Shown piece by piece: positions 54,235 through 62,890 of a stretch of DNA of 64,000 nucleotides. Source of the stretch: Thiohalocapsa sp. ML1. Lineage in GTDB: Bacteria > Pseudomonadota > Gammaproteobacteria > Chromatiales > Chromatiaceae. The stretch lies in assembly GCF_001469165.1 (NCBI RefSeq), contig NZ_JABX01000004.1, positions 62,001 to 126,000 of the forward strand, in the 5' to 3' direction. A model generated the notes under the pieces. It made no database searches. It saw only the letters and a program-made list of their open reading frames with translations, and was not told where the DNA came from. Each line of letters opens with the position of its first letter. Within the stretch, counting starts at the first letter, position 1. A program made the translations under genes and the position numbers.

Positions 54235-56556
54235 ATGGTGCCGACCCCCGTTGATCCAGCCCCTGCACTCGTGACCGCCCGCCCCATGCCGGCCTTCCTG
54301 CTGCTGCTCGCCCTGTTCGTCGGCGCCGCCGCGAGCGGCCTCGCGCCTGCGCGAGCGCTCGCGGGGCCCACGGCCACGGCGCCCGAATCCGACCAGGCCG
54401 CGGCCGCGCCCGAGCGCCAGGTACGCATCGGCGTGCTGAGCCATCGCGGCACATCGAAGAGCCGCAGCGTTTGGCAGCCAACCGCCGACTACCTGACGGC
54501 GCAGATCCCGGGCTACCGCTTCGCGATCACGCCGCTCGACTTCGCCGACGTGGAGCCGGCCATCGCCGACGGCAGCGTCGAGTTCGTGCTGGTCAATCCG
54601 GCCATCTACGTTGCACTCGAGATCAACCATGGTGTCTCGCGCATCGCCACCCTCAAGACCTGCTCCGGCGAGGTGGCGCGCAACGTCTTCGGCGGCGTCA
54701 TCTTCACGCGCACCGACCGCGGCGATATCAATAGCATCGCCGACCTCGCCGGCAAGCGCTTCATGGCCGTGGACCCGACCTCCCTCGGCGGCTACCAGAT
54801 GGCCCAGGCGGAGCTGCTGCGCCGAGGTATCGACCCGCAGCGGCACTTCAAGCCGCTCGTCTTCGGCGGCATCCACGACGCGGTGGTGCTGGCCGTGCGC
54901 GACGGCAAGGTCGATGCCGGCACCGTGCGCACCGACGTGCTGGAGCAGATGGCCGCGGCGGGCGCCATCGACCTCGCGGATTTCAAGGTGCTCGGCGCCC
55001 GCGAGCATCCGGACCTGCCGCTCCTGCACAGCACGCCGCTGTACCCCGAATGGCCCTTCAGCCGGCTCGCGAGCACGCCCACCGCCCTCGCCCAGGCCGT
55101 CGCCGTGGCGCTGCTGCAGATGCAGCCCCCGAGCGACATGACGGCGGGCTGCAACTACGCCGGCTGGACCGTGCCGCTGGACTACCAGCCGGTGCACCAG
55201 TTGCTGCGCGAGCTGAACCGCCCGCCCTACGACACGGCACGGCCGTTTACGTTGCTCGACGCGCTGTCCAAGTACTGGCTCGCCGTGCTCATCGGCACGC
55301 TGGCGCTGTTGCTGATGGCGCTTCTGACGAGCCGTGTGCTGCAGTTGAACCAGCGCCTGAGCCGCGCCAACACCCGCCTGGAACGGCGTCACCAGTTGAT
55401 CCTGGATTCCGTTGCCGAGGGCATTTACGGCGTTGACTTGAACGGCCGCGCCACCTTCGTGAACAAGGCGATGGAGCGCATGACCGGCTGGCGCGCGGAG
55501 GAGCTGATCGGCAACGAAACGCACGAAATTATTCACCATACCCGCGCCGACGGTGACCCGCACCCGCGCGAGGACTGCCCCGTCTACACCACGTTCCGCG
55601 ACGAGCAGTCGCGCTTCATCGACGACGACGTCTTCTGGCGGCGCGACGGCGCCAGCTTCCCGGTGGAGTACAGCGCGACGCCAATCCGCGACGAGCAGGG
55701 CCAGACCATCGGCACCGTCGTCGTCTTTCGCGACATCACGGAGCGACGCGAAGCCGCCGAGCGCTTCCGCCGCCAGGAGGCGGAGCAGGCCCATTTCACG
55801 CGCCTGTCCACGCTCGGCGAGATGGCCTCAGGGATAGCCCACGAGCTCAACCAGCCGCTCACGGCCATCACCACCAACGCCCGCGCCTGCGTGCGCATGA
55901 TCGCCGCCGGCCGCGCCACCATGGCCACCTGCACCGAGGTCATGACCAAGATCGCCGAGCAGGCCGAGCGCGCCGGCGAGGTCATCCGCCACATCCGCCG
56001 CTTCGTGCGCAAAGAAGAGCCCGAGATGGCGCCCGTCACGGTGGCGGACATGTTCGAGACGGTGATGGTGCTGATGCGCCAGGACGCGCGCCGCGCCGGC
56101 GTCGCGCTGCATCGGCAGATCGGCTTCGGCGCCGACTGCGTCATGGCGCAGCGCACGCAGATCGAGCAGGTGCTGCTCAACCTCGTGCGCAACGCCGTCG
56201 AGGCGATGATCGACCAGCCCCGAGAACGGCGCGTGCTGCTGCTTGCACGGCGCAACGCCGATACGGTGGAGATCAGAGTCGTAGACACGGGTCCCGGCCT
56301 CGGCAAGGGCTCGCCGGAGCACCTGTTCGAGCCCTTCGTCACCACCAAGCCGCAGGGGCTCGGCGTAGGCCTGTCCATCAGCCACGGCATCGTGGAAGCG
56401 CACGGCGGGCGCCTGCGGGTAGACTCCACCCCGGATATCGGAGCTACCTTCTTCTTCAGTCTTCCCTATGTGGACAAAAGCCATAGGGTGATTCCCGCCG
56501 CGGCGTCGCTACAATCCGACGGCAGCGAAACCGATCCTGCTGGAGAGCACGCATGA
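54235..56556 (+). CDS. TtrS/ThsS-like sensor histidine kinase with PhnD-type periplasmic domain
   Basis: A 773-residue sensor kinase. A signal segment (residues about 18-34) is followed by a periplasmic PhnD-like binding domain (about 62-330: RIGVLSHRGTSKSRSVWQPTADYL, VLVNPAIYVALEI, FMAVDPTSLGGYQMAQ), a membrane helix (347-366), a PAS domain (385-505), a HisKA domain with H536 in GIAHELNQPLTAI and a HATPase domain (NLVRNAVEAM, DTGPGLG, GLGVGLSISHGIVEAHGG). This architecture is that of tetrathionate sensor TtrS and thiosulfate sensor ThsS. Standing between soxB and soxX, it probably senses a sulfur oxyanion. It overlaps its regulator by four bases. Confidence 0.88.
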   Translation: MVPTPVDPAPALVTARPMPAFLLLLALFVGAAASGLAPARALAGPTATAPESDQAAAAPERQVRIGVLSHRGTSKSRSVWQPTADYLTAQIPGYRFAITPLDFADVEPAIADGSVEFVLVNPAIYVALEINHGVSRIATLKTCSGEVARNVFGGVIFTRTDRGDINSIADLAGKRFMAVDPTSLGGYQMAQAELLRRGIDPQRHFKPLVFGGIHDAVVLAVRDGKVDAGTVRTDVLEQMAAAGAIDLADFKVLGAREHPDLPLLHSTPLYPEWPFSRLASTPTALAQAVAVALLQMQPPSDMTAGCNYAGWTVPLDYQPVHQLLRELNRPPYDTARPFTLLDALSKYWLAVLIGTLALLLMALLTSRVLQLNQRLSRANTRLERRHQLILDSVAEGIYGVDLNGRATFVNKAMERMTGWRAEELIGNETHEIIHHTRADGDPHPREDCPVYTTFRDEQSRFIDDDVFWRRDGASFPVEYSATPIRDEQGQTIGTVVVFRDITERREAAERFRRQEAEQAHFTRLSTLGEMASGIAHELNQPLTAITTNARACVRMIAAGRATMATCTEVMTKIAEQAERAGEVIRHIRRFVRKEEPEMAPVTVADMFETVMVLMRQDARRAGVALHRQIGFGADCVMAQRTQIEQVLLNLVRNAVEAMIDQPRERRVLLLARRNADTVEIRVVDTGPGLGKGSPEHLFEPFVTTKPQGLGVGLSISHGIVEAHGGRLRVDSTPDIGATFFFSLPYVDKSHRVIPAAASLQSDGSETDPAGEHA

Positions 56557-57188
56557 GCAAAGATCCGACGGTGTTCATCGTCGATGACGACCGCGAGGTC
56601 CGCGAGGCCATCGCCCTGTTGATGGACTCCGTGGGCCTGGCCTGTGAGACCTTCGATTCCGCCTGGGCCTTCCTCAATTGCTTCGATCCGGAGCGGCCCG
56701 GCTGCCTCGTGCTCGATGTGCGCATGCGCCAGATGAGCGGGCTCGAGCTGCAGGAGAAGCTCGGCGAGGTGCCGCTGCACCCGCCCATCATCATCATCAC
56801 CGGCCACGGCGACGTCCCGATGGCCGTGCGCGCGGTCAAGAACGGCGCCGTGGACTTCATCGAGAAGCCCTTCAACGACCAGGCCTTGCTGGACGCCGTG
56901 CACCGCGCGCTGGAGCTGGATGCCGAGCAGCGCGGGCATGCGCTGGAGGTCGCACAGATCCAGGACCGCGTCGAGCGGCTCACCAAGCGCGAGCGCGAGG
57001 TGCTGGACCAGATCCTGGCCGGCAAGCGCAACAAGGTCATCGCCGCCGACCTCGGCATCAGCCAGTCCACGGTCGAGGCGCATCGCGCCAAGGTCATGGA
57101 GAAGCTGGAGGCACGCTCCCTCTCCGAGCTCATGCGCATGCTGCTGATGCTCTACCCCGACCGCGCGAAGAGCGCGCAGGAAGGCTGA
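56553..57188 (+). CDS. FixJ/TtrR-type response regulator
   Basis: A 211-residue regulator. The receiver domain has the acidic pocket FIVDDDREVREA, the phosphorylated D55 in CLVLDVRMR, T in IIIITGHGDVPMAVRAVKNGAVDFIEKPF (K in the KP motif), and the LuxR-type DNA-binding domain at the end (LTKREREVLDQILAGKRNKVIAADLGISQSTVEAHRAKVMEKLEARSLSELMRM). The start at 56553 overlaps the kinase stop. It is the cognate partner and most likely binds upstream of soxX and soxB. Confidence 0.92.
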   Translation: MSKDPTVFIVDDDREVREAIALLMDSVGLACETFDSAWAFLNCFDPERPGCLVLDVRMRQMSGLELQEKLGEVPLHPPIIIITGHGDVPMAVRAVKNGAVDFIEKPFNDQALLDAVHRALELDAEQRGHALEVAQIQDRVERLTKREREVLDQILAGKRNKVIAADLGISQSTVEAHRAKVMEKLEARSLSELMRMLLMLYPDRAKSAQEG

Positions 57189-57643
57189 CAGCCAGCCGGC
57201 GGGCGGCGGGGCCCTGCGCCATTCGCGGTCAGCGTCCGCCGCGCTGGCCCTCGGCTTATCGGGCATGTCGTCGGTGCACACCGGCCAGAGACGGGCGTCC
57301 GAACCGGGAATTTCGCGCACCGAAGCGCGTCTCGACGAGGACCGCCGGCTGGCGCCGATCTGGACCGGTCCGCACGGAGCACGCAGCAGACCTTGCGTTT
57401 TGTGCACCTGGGCGGCAACATCCGCGCACCTAAAGCGGGATCACAATGACAATAAGCGGTGCCACCACCAGCCGCGTCCCCGTCGACGAACCAGGCCAGA
57501 TACGACCACAGGGGCTGACCGCCCCGGCGCGGCAGGAACGCCGGCGTTGCCACGACAAGAGCCATGCGAGAACCCCGGCGCCATCGCAACGATGCCGTCC
57601 AACCAGCACAAGCCGATATCCCGAGAGACCCAGGAGGTCAGCC
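57189..57643 (+). promoter_or_regulatory. Regulator-soxX intergenic region, presumed sox promoter
   Basis: About 455 bp with no convincing gene between the response-regulator stop and soxX. An AGGAGG-type ribosome site (aggaggtcagcc) lies directly before the soxX ATG. A less GC-rich patch at about 57390-57470 (ttgcgttttgtgc, gggatcacaatgacaataagc) is the likeliest promoter zone. Confidence 0.5.
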
Positions 57644-58018
57644 ATGCCACATCGAAAGCCGCTGTTCGCCATTTCGGCGGCCGCGCTTCTGTCCCTTGTT
57701 GCCACGAGCACCCTGGCCGAGATGCCCGAGATGGACCTCGACGGCGGCGACCCCGGTGCCGGCAAGCAGGTTGCCATGGACCGCGCACGCGGCAACTGCA
57801 TCGCGTGCCATTGGATGCCCGAGGGCGATTCCCCCGGTGCCATCGGTCCGGCCCTGGTGGCGATGCAGACCCGCTACCCCGACAAGCGCGACCTCGCGGA
57901 ACAGATCTGGGATCCGACCATCAAGACTCCGACCGTCGTTATGCCGCCCTTCGGCAAGCACGGCATCCTAAGCGACAAGGATTTCCGCGACGTCGTCGCC
58001 TACATCTGGTCGCTGTAG
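57644..58018 (+). CDS. soxX: SoxX, class I cytochrome c subunit of SoxXA
   Basis: SoxX is the monohaem electron acceptor of the SoxXA complex, which couples thiosulfate to SoxY. The 124-residue protein has a signal peptide (ISAAALLSLVATSTLA), a single haem motif NCIACH (C52, C55, H56) and a distal Met in PTVVMPPFGKHGIL (M100). Length and spacing are typical. The ATG at 57644 follows a near-perfect ribosome site. First gene of soxXAKL. Confidence 0.95.
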   Translation: MPHRKPLFAISAAALLSLVATSTLAEMPEMDLDGGDPGAGKQVAMDRARGNCIACHWMPEGDSPGAIGPALVAMQTRYPDKRDLAEQIWDPTIKTPTVVMPPFGKHGILSDKDFRDVVAYIWSL

Positions 58019-58217
58019 TCACGGCTGCCGATGCACGCGCTGATTCACCGGCCATCCGGCCGAGGAATCCGGCCGAACCGAAGAACGCGCCCCCGGCCCA
58101 CCCATGCGAGCCACAATCGCTCGCGCACCAGGGCCGGGCTGCGGCACCCGGCGGCCCCGGCCCGGCAACGCCGGGGCGACCGCCCGACGACAGAGCTTCT
58201 CATCGGAGACCGAGCAC

Positions 58218-59054
58218 ATGAAAACGACCCTTACCACCATCGCCGCCGCCTGCGTCGGCGCCCTGCTCGCCGCGCCATTGCTCGCGAGCACGCCGGCGGA
58301 AGACCAAGAGATCTGGCAGGAATACTTCAAGAAACGCTTCCCGAAGGTCGAAGAGAGCGACTTCGCCAATGGCGTTTACTCCATTGACCCGGTGGGCCGC
58401 GAGAACTGGGAGGCCATCGAGGAGTTCCCGCCCTATGAGGCCGCCATCAGCGACGGCGAGGAGATGTGGAATACCGCCTTCGCGAACGGCAAGGGCTACG
58501 CCGACTGCTTCCCGGACGGCCCCGCCATCGCCGGCAAGTATCCCCATTGGGATAAGGACAAAGGCATGGTCATGACCCTGCCGCTTGCGATCAACGAGTG
58601 TCGGCAGGCCAATGGCGAGGAGCCGCTCAAGTACTTCAAGGGGCCAATTGCAGACCTGGTGGCCTACATCGCCTACGAATCCCGCGGGCAGGTGATCAAC
58701 GTCGAGATCCCCGATGACCCGCGCGCGCTGGAGGCCTATGAGAAGGGCAAGGAGTTCTACTTCGCGCGGCGCGGCCAGCTCAACTTCGCCTGCGGCAGTT
58801 GCCACATCAGCAGCTCCGGCAGCACCCTGCGCACCGAAATCCTGAGTCCGGCCTATGGGCACACCACACATTGGCCCGTCTACAGATCCAAGTGGGGAGA
58901 AATGGGCACCCTGCACCGCCGGTTTAAGGGCTGCAACGAGCAGGTTCGCGCCCGTGCTTTCGAGGCCCAGAGCGAGGAGTACCGCAACCTCGAGTACTTC
59001 ATGACCTACATGAACAACGGGCTCGAGCTGAACGGCCCCGGCGCGCGCAAGTAA
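58218..59054 (+). CDS. soxA: SoxA, monohaem subunit of SoxXA
   Basis: SoxA carries the active-site haem at which thiosulfate is linked to SoxY. The 278-residue protein has a signal peptide to about residue 25. Only one haem motif is present, ACGSCH (C192, C195, H196), with the distal Cys ligand C239 in RFKGCNEQ. The site of the N-terminal haem of dihaem SoxA proteins is replaced by C97 and C128, which likely form a disulfide. This puts it in the monohaem SoxA group. The 200 bp before it (after soxX) hold no gene. GGAG precedes the ATG. Confidence 0.95.
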   Translation: MKTTLTTIAAACVGALLAAPLLASTPAEDQEIWQEYFKKRFPKVEESDFANGVYSIDPVGRENWEAIEEFPPYEAAISDGEEMWNTAFANGKGYADCFPDGPAIAGKYPHWDKDKGMVMTLPLAINECRQANGEEPLKYFKGPIADLVAYIAYESRGQVINVEIPDDPRALEAYEKGKEFYFARRGQLNFACGSCHISSSGSTLRTEILSPAYGHTTHWPVYRSKWGEMGTLHRRFKGCNEQVRARAFEAQSEEYRNLEYFMTYMNNGLELNGPGARK

Positions 59055-59165
59055 CGATCCATCCCCCGGGCCTGGCCAGCCCGGTCGCGCCCGCCGGCAC
59101 ACGGCGGACGCGACCGAGCCAGCCGGAGCCGGGCCCCTTATCGTACGAAGAGGAGCTCCCGCTAG

Positions 59166-59723
59166 ATGAAGAAGACCAGGCTCGCCACAGACCTGATCCT
59201 GATTGTTCTGCTCTTTGCCATCCCGGCCACGAGTGCCTGGGCCACCAGTCGCGAAGAGGCGGAGGCCGCCATCGCCGAGGCCGAGGCCATGCACGAGAAG
59301 GCCGCCGCCGCCGGTGCCGCGGACAACCAAGCCAAAGAAATGATCGAAGAGGCCGAATCCCTCCTGCCGTCGCGCCAATACACCAAGGCGAAGATGGTCG
59401 CCTACTGGGCCATCCGGCAGTCAGAGTTCGCCATGCAGGTCCAGAGCGGCGAGACCGCCGTGGCGGGCGACAAGCAAGCAGAGGCACAGGCGGCCATCGC
59501 CGCCGCAGAAGCAGCACGCAAGCAGGCCGCCTCCGTTGGCGGCGAATGGCGCGACACCGCGGCCATGATCAAGAACGCCGAAACGCTCGCCGGCGCCGGC
59601 GAGCTCGACGAGGCCATCAAGGCCGCGGAAGCCGCCAAGTTCCAGGCCGAACGGGGCTATGAACAGGCCATGGGGGAGAAGGGCGCAGATCTGCCGGACT
59701 ACATGCGGGAAGCCGCCAAGTGA
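59166..59723 (+). CDS. soxK: SoxK, SoxXA-binding protein, internally duplicated
   Basis: A 185-residue periplasmic protein with a signal peptide (LILIVLLFAIPATSAWA). The mature part is two copies of a helical unit: EEAEAAIAEAEAMHEKAAAAG (residues about 30-50) and AEAQAAIAAAEAARKQAASVG (about 104-124), each followed by a second helix. It matches SoxXA-binding protein SoxK by position and helical Ala/Glu pattern. Ordinary SoxK proteins are near 100 residues, so this one is about twice the length. A GAGGAG ribosome site lies before the ATG. Confidence 0.75.
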   Translation: MKKTRLATDLILIVLLFAIPATSAWATSREEAEAAIAEAEAMHEKAAAAGAADNQAKEMIEEAESLLPSRQYTKAKMVAYWAIRQSEFAMQVQSGETAVAGDKQAEAQAAIAAAEAARKQAASVGGEWRDTAAMIKNAETLAGAGELDEAIKAAEAAKFQAERGYEQAMGEKGADLPDYMREAAK

Positions 59724-59782
59724 CGGCGCGCACAGCACCGCGCACCAGCCTTCCATTCGCCCGCGAGAGGAGACAAATCCAG

Positions 59783-60484
59783 ATGACGACCACCGCTATC
59801 CATCGCTTCGCGCCCCGCCGTGCGGCCGTCCGCGTCGGCGCTGCCGCCTGCGGCCTGTTGCTGACCGGACTGGCCATCGGGGCCGACAACATGATCGCGC
59901 CCGGCCTCGAAACCGTCGAGGTCAAGCATGGCGACGAGACCGTCGTCCTCAAGCGCGGCCACGACCTGGATGCCAAGCTGCCGGAGGCCTTCCAAAAGAC
60001 CGAGCGGGGCTGCCCGCCGTTCTGCGTGCAGCCGATGGAGGCCGTTCCCGGTGTCGAAACCGTGGGCGAGCTGGAGGTCATCGAGTATTTGAAGCGCATG
60101 TCCGGCGGCGACAGCAGCATCATGCTGGTCGATTCCCGCACACCGGACTGGGTCATGCGCGGCACCATTCCAGGCGCCGTCAACATCCCCTGGAACAAGA
60201 TCAACACCGACGCGTCGGGCACCTTCGAGACCCCGGGCGAGGCCGAAAGCCTCGTCCACATCCTCGCCGACGAGTTTGGGGCCAACTACGACCCCGACAC
60301 GCGCGCATGGGACTTCGGCGATGTCAAGACCCTGATCCTGTTCTGTAACGGCATCTGGTGCCCGCAATCCACCGCCAACCTGCAAACCCTGGCCAACCTG
60401 GGCTACCCCGTACACAAGCTCAAGTGGTACCGCGGCGGCATGCAGGATTGGGTCAGCGTCGGACTCACCAGCGTCAAGCCCTGA
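59783..60484 (+). CDS. soxL: SoxL, rhodanese-like sulfurtransferase
   Basis: A 233-residue periplasmic rhodanese-type protein of the SoxL family, proposed to take persulfide from SoxYZ. A signal segment ends near residue 34. The rhodanese domain shows VDSRTPDWVMRGTIPGAVNIPW and the active loop LFCNGIWCPQS with C188 as likely catalytic Cys and C193 nearby. A second pair, C77 and C81 (GCPPFC), lies before the domain and may be redox-active. Start 59783 follows GAGGAGA; an earlier ATG at 59720 overlaps soxK. The gene is last in the unit, before a strong terminator. Confidence 0.9.
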   Translation: MTTTAIHRFAPRRAAVRVGAAACGLLLTGLAIGADNMIAPGLETVEVKHGDETVVLKRGHDLDAKLPEAFQKTERGCPPFCVQPMEAVPGVETVGELEVIEYLKRMSGGDSSIMLVDSRTPDWVMRGTIPGAVNIPWNKINTDASGTFETPGEAESLVHILADEFGANYDPDTRAWDFGDVKTLILFCNGIWCPQSTANLQTLANLGYPVHKLKWYRGGMQDWVSVGLTSVKP

Positions 60485-60512
60485 GCGCAGCGCCCAAACC
60501 GGCCGTCAATGT

Positions 60513-60536
60513 GGCGCCCATTGGGCGCCCTTTTTT
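60513..60536 (+). terminator. Intrinsic terminator of the sox unit
   Basis: A stem ggcgccca / tgggcgcc with a one- to two-base loop is followed directly by a run of six T, 28 bp after soxL. This is the clearest rho-independent terminator in the window. Confidence 0.9.
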
Positions 60537-60673
60537 GTGCCCTGCCGGAGTTGGAGCGCAGCGCCAGCCTGTGTGCTGCATGCAGCATGCGGCTGCCGGG
60601 AAGCCCGCGCCCGGTTCCAAACGTCGGCCGCAGGGTTAACCGACGACAGCATGGCCATCCATGCACAGCCGGC

Positions 60674-60872
60674 TGTGGATAAGTCTGTGGAAGAAGCGCT
60701 CGGAACCGCCCTAACCCCCGGAGCACATGACGATCGTGCGACATTGCACAAGTTCGCGCCGAGCGTTCATTTCTTTTTCAAACAGGTATTTATCGAGACT
60801 TCCTCAGCAGCAGTAGAGATTCCGTCCGGAAGGTGCGAGTGTCCACGGAGACCCAGGGACAGTTGTGCATAA
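60674..60872. promoter_or_regulatory. Two consensus DnaA boxes between soxL and the YdcF gene
   Basis: tgtggataa (60674-60682) and tgtgcataa (60864-60872) both match the complement of TTATNCACA exactly and have the same orientation, about 190 bp apart. The stretch 60537-60921 holds no gene and includes a relatively AT-rich segment near 60770-60810. Confidence 0.45.
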
Positions 60873-60921
60873 GGGCCGAAGACCAGCGGCGCAACTCGCG
60901 CCGGCGGCTCACTGGCCGTCG

Positions 60922-61725
60922 TCAGCGCGCAACGCCCACCAGCGGCGACGGCGGCCCAGCGACAGTCGCGCGGAGCTGGTAGTAGGCGCCGCCGAGCAGC
61001 TCGTGAATCGCGTAGAAGCTCGCGGTAAAGGCCGCCATCTGCGGCAGCCAATCGCGCCAGTCATCGGCCTCCTCGGCGCCGTTGCGGAGCCTGTGCGCGC
61101 CGGACAGGAAATAGGTCGGCGCCGCCACCACGTCCACGCCGACACGCTCGAACGCCGCCACCGCCCGCGGCATGTGCCAGGCATCCGTCACCAGCAGCAC
61201 CCGGCCTATGCCCGCCTTGGCGAGCAGCGGCGCCGTGAGCTCGGCATTCTCGCGCGTGTTGCCGCTTTGTTCCTCCACCGCCGCCACCGGGACACCGAGC
61301 TCCTGCTCCAGAAAGCGGCGCATCGGCGGCCCCGGCGCCCGCGGCCCGACCCCGCCGCTCACGTAGATGGGCAGGCGCGTGCGCCGGTGCAGCCAGGCGG
61401 CGTAGCGGCTGCGCTTCATGCTGTTGAGATCCACGGTGTGCCCGCCGTACTCGGGCGCATCGCTATAGACGCCCGCGCCGAGCACGACGATAGCCTCGGC
61501 GCGCGTGTCGTCCAGCATGGCAGGCGGCAGCGGCGGGTAGGTCTCCACGGCCTGCATCAGCAAGCCCGAGAGCGCCGGCAGGCTCATCGCCAGCAGCAGG
61601 CTCCACGCGATGAACAGCACCACGCGGCCCAGGGTACCGCGCACGAGCAGGAACGCCACCGCCAGCAGCAACAGCAGCAGTCCAGGCGGGAGCAGCAGTT
61701 GCTTGATCAGGGGGTAGGCTTCCAT
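60922..61725 (-). CDS. YdcF/ElyC family (DUF218) membrane protein
   Basis: A 267-residue protein with two N-terminal membrane helices (LLLPPGLLLLLLAVAFLLVRG and VVLFIAWSLLLAMSLPAL) and a periplasmic DUF218 domain: AIVVLGAGVY, RYAAWLHRRTRLPIYVSGGVG, SGNTRENAELT and VLLVTDAWHMPRAVAAFERVGV. Relatives such as ElyC take part in envelope polysaccharide or peptidoglycan homeostasis; the reaction is not established. The ATG at 61725 is the only start before the helices. A composite repeat lies upstream. Confidence 0.9.
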   Translation of the reverse strand: MEAYPLIKQLLLPPGLLLLLLAVAFLLVRGTLGRVVLFIAWSLLLAMSLPALSGLLMQAVETYPPLPPAMLDDTRAEAIVVLGAGVYSDAPEYGGHTVDLNSMKRSRYAAWLHRRTRLPIYVSGGVGPRAPGPPMRRFLEQELGVPVAAVEEQSGNTRENAELTAPLLAKAGIGRVLLVTDAWHMPRAVAAFERVGVDVVAAPTYFLSGAHRLRNGAEEADDWRDWLPQMAAFTASFYAIHELLGGAYYQLRATVAGPPSPLVGVAR

Positions 61726-61762
61726 GCGGTTCTCGCGCGGTTGGGATGAAAGGGCGGCTTAA

Positions 61763-61995
61763 GGGGCAAGGGCCGAGGACCGCTCCCTCGGCCCTGGGCG
61801 CTTTTGCCTGCACAAGGGCCGTGTCGTCGTGAAACTTGACTGAACTCGAAACATTCTGCACCGCCAAGCAATCTGGCGAGGCTTCGCCTCAGACCGACGA
61901 GTCGTGCTCATCGTGATCGAAATCGCTATCGAAATCGATCGAAATCGAACCGAGTGGCGACCGATCCCGATCCCGATTTTGATGTCGATCTCGAC
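61763..61995. repeat. Composite repeat copy G, inverted, two elements in tandem
   Basis: Read on the minus strand the order is module 3 (61995-61915, hexamers), module 4 (61898-61875, ggtctgaggcgaagcctcgcc), then at once module 1 (61873-61827, gattgcttggcggtgcag... gtcaagttt) and module 2 (61798-61763). It therefore looks like the right half of one element joined to the left half of another. Another short piece of module 2 lies near 62010-62020. Confidence 0.85.
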
Positions 61996-62044
61996 GCGCC
62001 AACCGCCCACCCTCGGCCCTTTTGCCAGGTTTGCGGATCGAACA

Positions 62045-62527
62045 TCAGCGTTGCGGCTCGTTCTGATCCGGGTCCGGGCTCGCCTGTGGACCGCTGCCGT
62101 CGGTGTCGGCGGAGGCTGCCGCGAGACGCATGAACAAGAGACTGGGCAAGACGGCAATGGCGCCGACGGCCATCAGCCCGACGGCGAACAGCGCGAGCCC
62201 GACACCGACGCGGCGGGCCACGACGACGAGCATCCCCAGCGCCAGCAGCGCCGCCGCCGCCAGCATCATCGCGCGGCCCGGGCCCGAGGCCGCAGCATCC
62301 GGCTCCGTCGCGGGCGCCAGCGCCAGCGCCAGCGCCAGCGCCAGCGCCGACAGCAGAAGCAGATTCACCAGCAGCATCAGCGCCGCATTGGGCAGCGAGA
62401 AGGGCTCGTAGCCGAAGCGCCCGGCCGCGTGCCGATTCACGACATAGACGCTCCAGAGGAGCGCCGTGAACACGCCGAACGCGGCGGCGAGCCAGGCGGC
62501 AGCGAGCACTCCCCGAGGTTCGGACAC
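62045..62527 (-). CDS. Four-helix membrane protein joined to the lipA remnant
   Basis: A roughly 160-residue protein with four hydrophobic segments ([66 protein letters not shown] and [22 protein letters not shown]). No family is recognised. The likely start, a GTG at 62527 after AGGAGG, lies inside the lipA remnant in a different frame, so its own original 5' end may have been lost. A repeated gccagc tract encodes the ALALALAL run. Treat the start as uncertain. Confidence 0.5.
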   Translation of the reverse strand: MSEPRGVLAAAWLAAAFGVFTALLWSVYVVNRHAAGRFGYEPFSLPNAALMLLVNLLLLSALALALALALAPATEPDAAASGPGRAMMLAAAALLALGMLVVVARRVGVGLALFAVGLMAVGAIAVLPSLLFMRLAAASADTDGSGPQASPDPDQNEPQR

Positions 62528-62859
62528 TGCACCTCCTCGCACACCGTCGCCAGGCCCGTCTCGCGCAACAGCCGCTTGATGCGCATGACACCCGGCCCGG
62601 TCGGCGCCTTGGCGCGGATCCAGGCGGGCTTGCGTGGCATGGTCGTCGTCGCCTCGACCTTCACCGGGATGCGCGACACCTTGTCGTGCCCGCGCTGATG
62701 CGTCTCAGGCGAGGCGCGGGACGGGGCTTCGAGCGGGCTTGCGTCGGGCATGGGGTGGTCCGGTGTGATGGGTCCGAGAGCGGACATGGGCGCTTGTGCA
62801 GTCTGTTTCGACCCGGGGGCCTCGATCATCGTGCCGGCCACATCGCCTGCCGCACGCAA
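62506..62859 (-). pseudogene. lipA: lipA 5' remnant (lipoyl synthase), truncated
   Basis: The minus strand encodes a lipoyl synthase N-terminus: [51 protein letters not shown]. The last part is the full CX4CX5C motif that holds LipA's auxiliary iron-sulfur cluster. Homology stops right after the third Cys; the radical-SAM CX3CX2C motif and the rest of the protein (about 200 residues) are absent, so this cannot be functional. The frame continues into unrelated sequence. A complete lipA is expected elsewhere, since sucB needs lipoylation. Confidence 0.85.
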
Positions 62860-62890
62860 GCGGTTCGCACAGCGGACACTACTGCGCTGG

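Noticed and set aside
57265-57643. Open frames in the gap before soxX, including an upstream extension of soxX
   Set aside because: The soxX signal peptide begins at 57644 directly after a strong ribosome site; upstream sequence has no coding character.
60537-60921. Chromosomal replication origin
   Set aside because: Only two DnaA boxes, no clear unwinding element, and none of the usual origin neighbours (dnaA, dnaN, gidA, rpmH).
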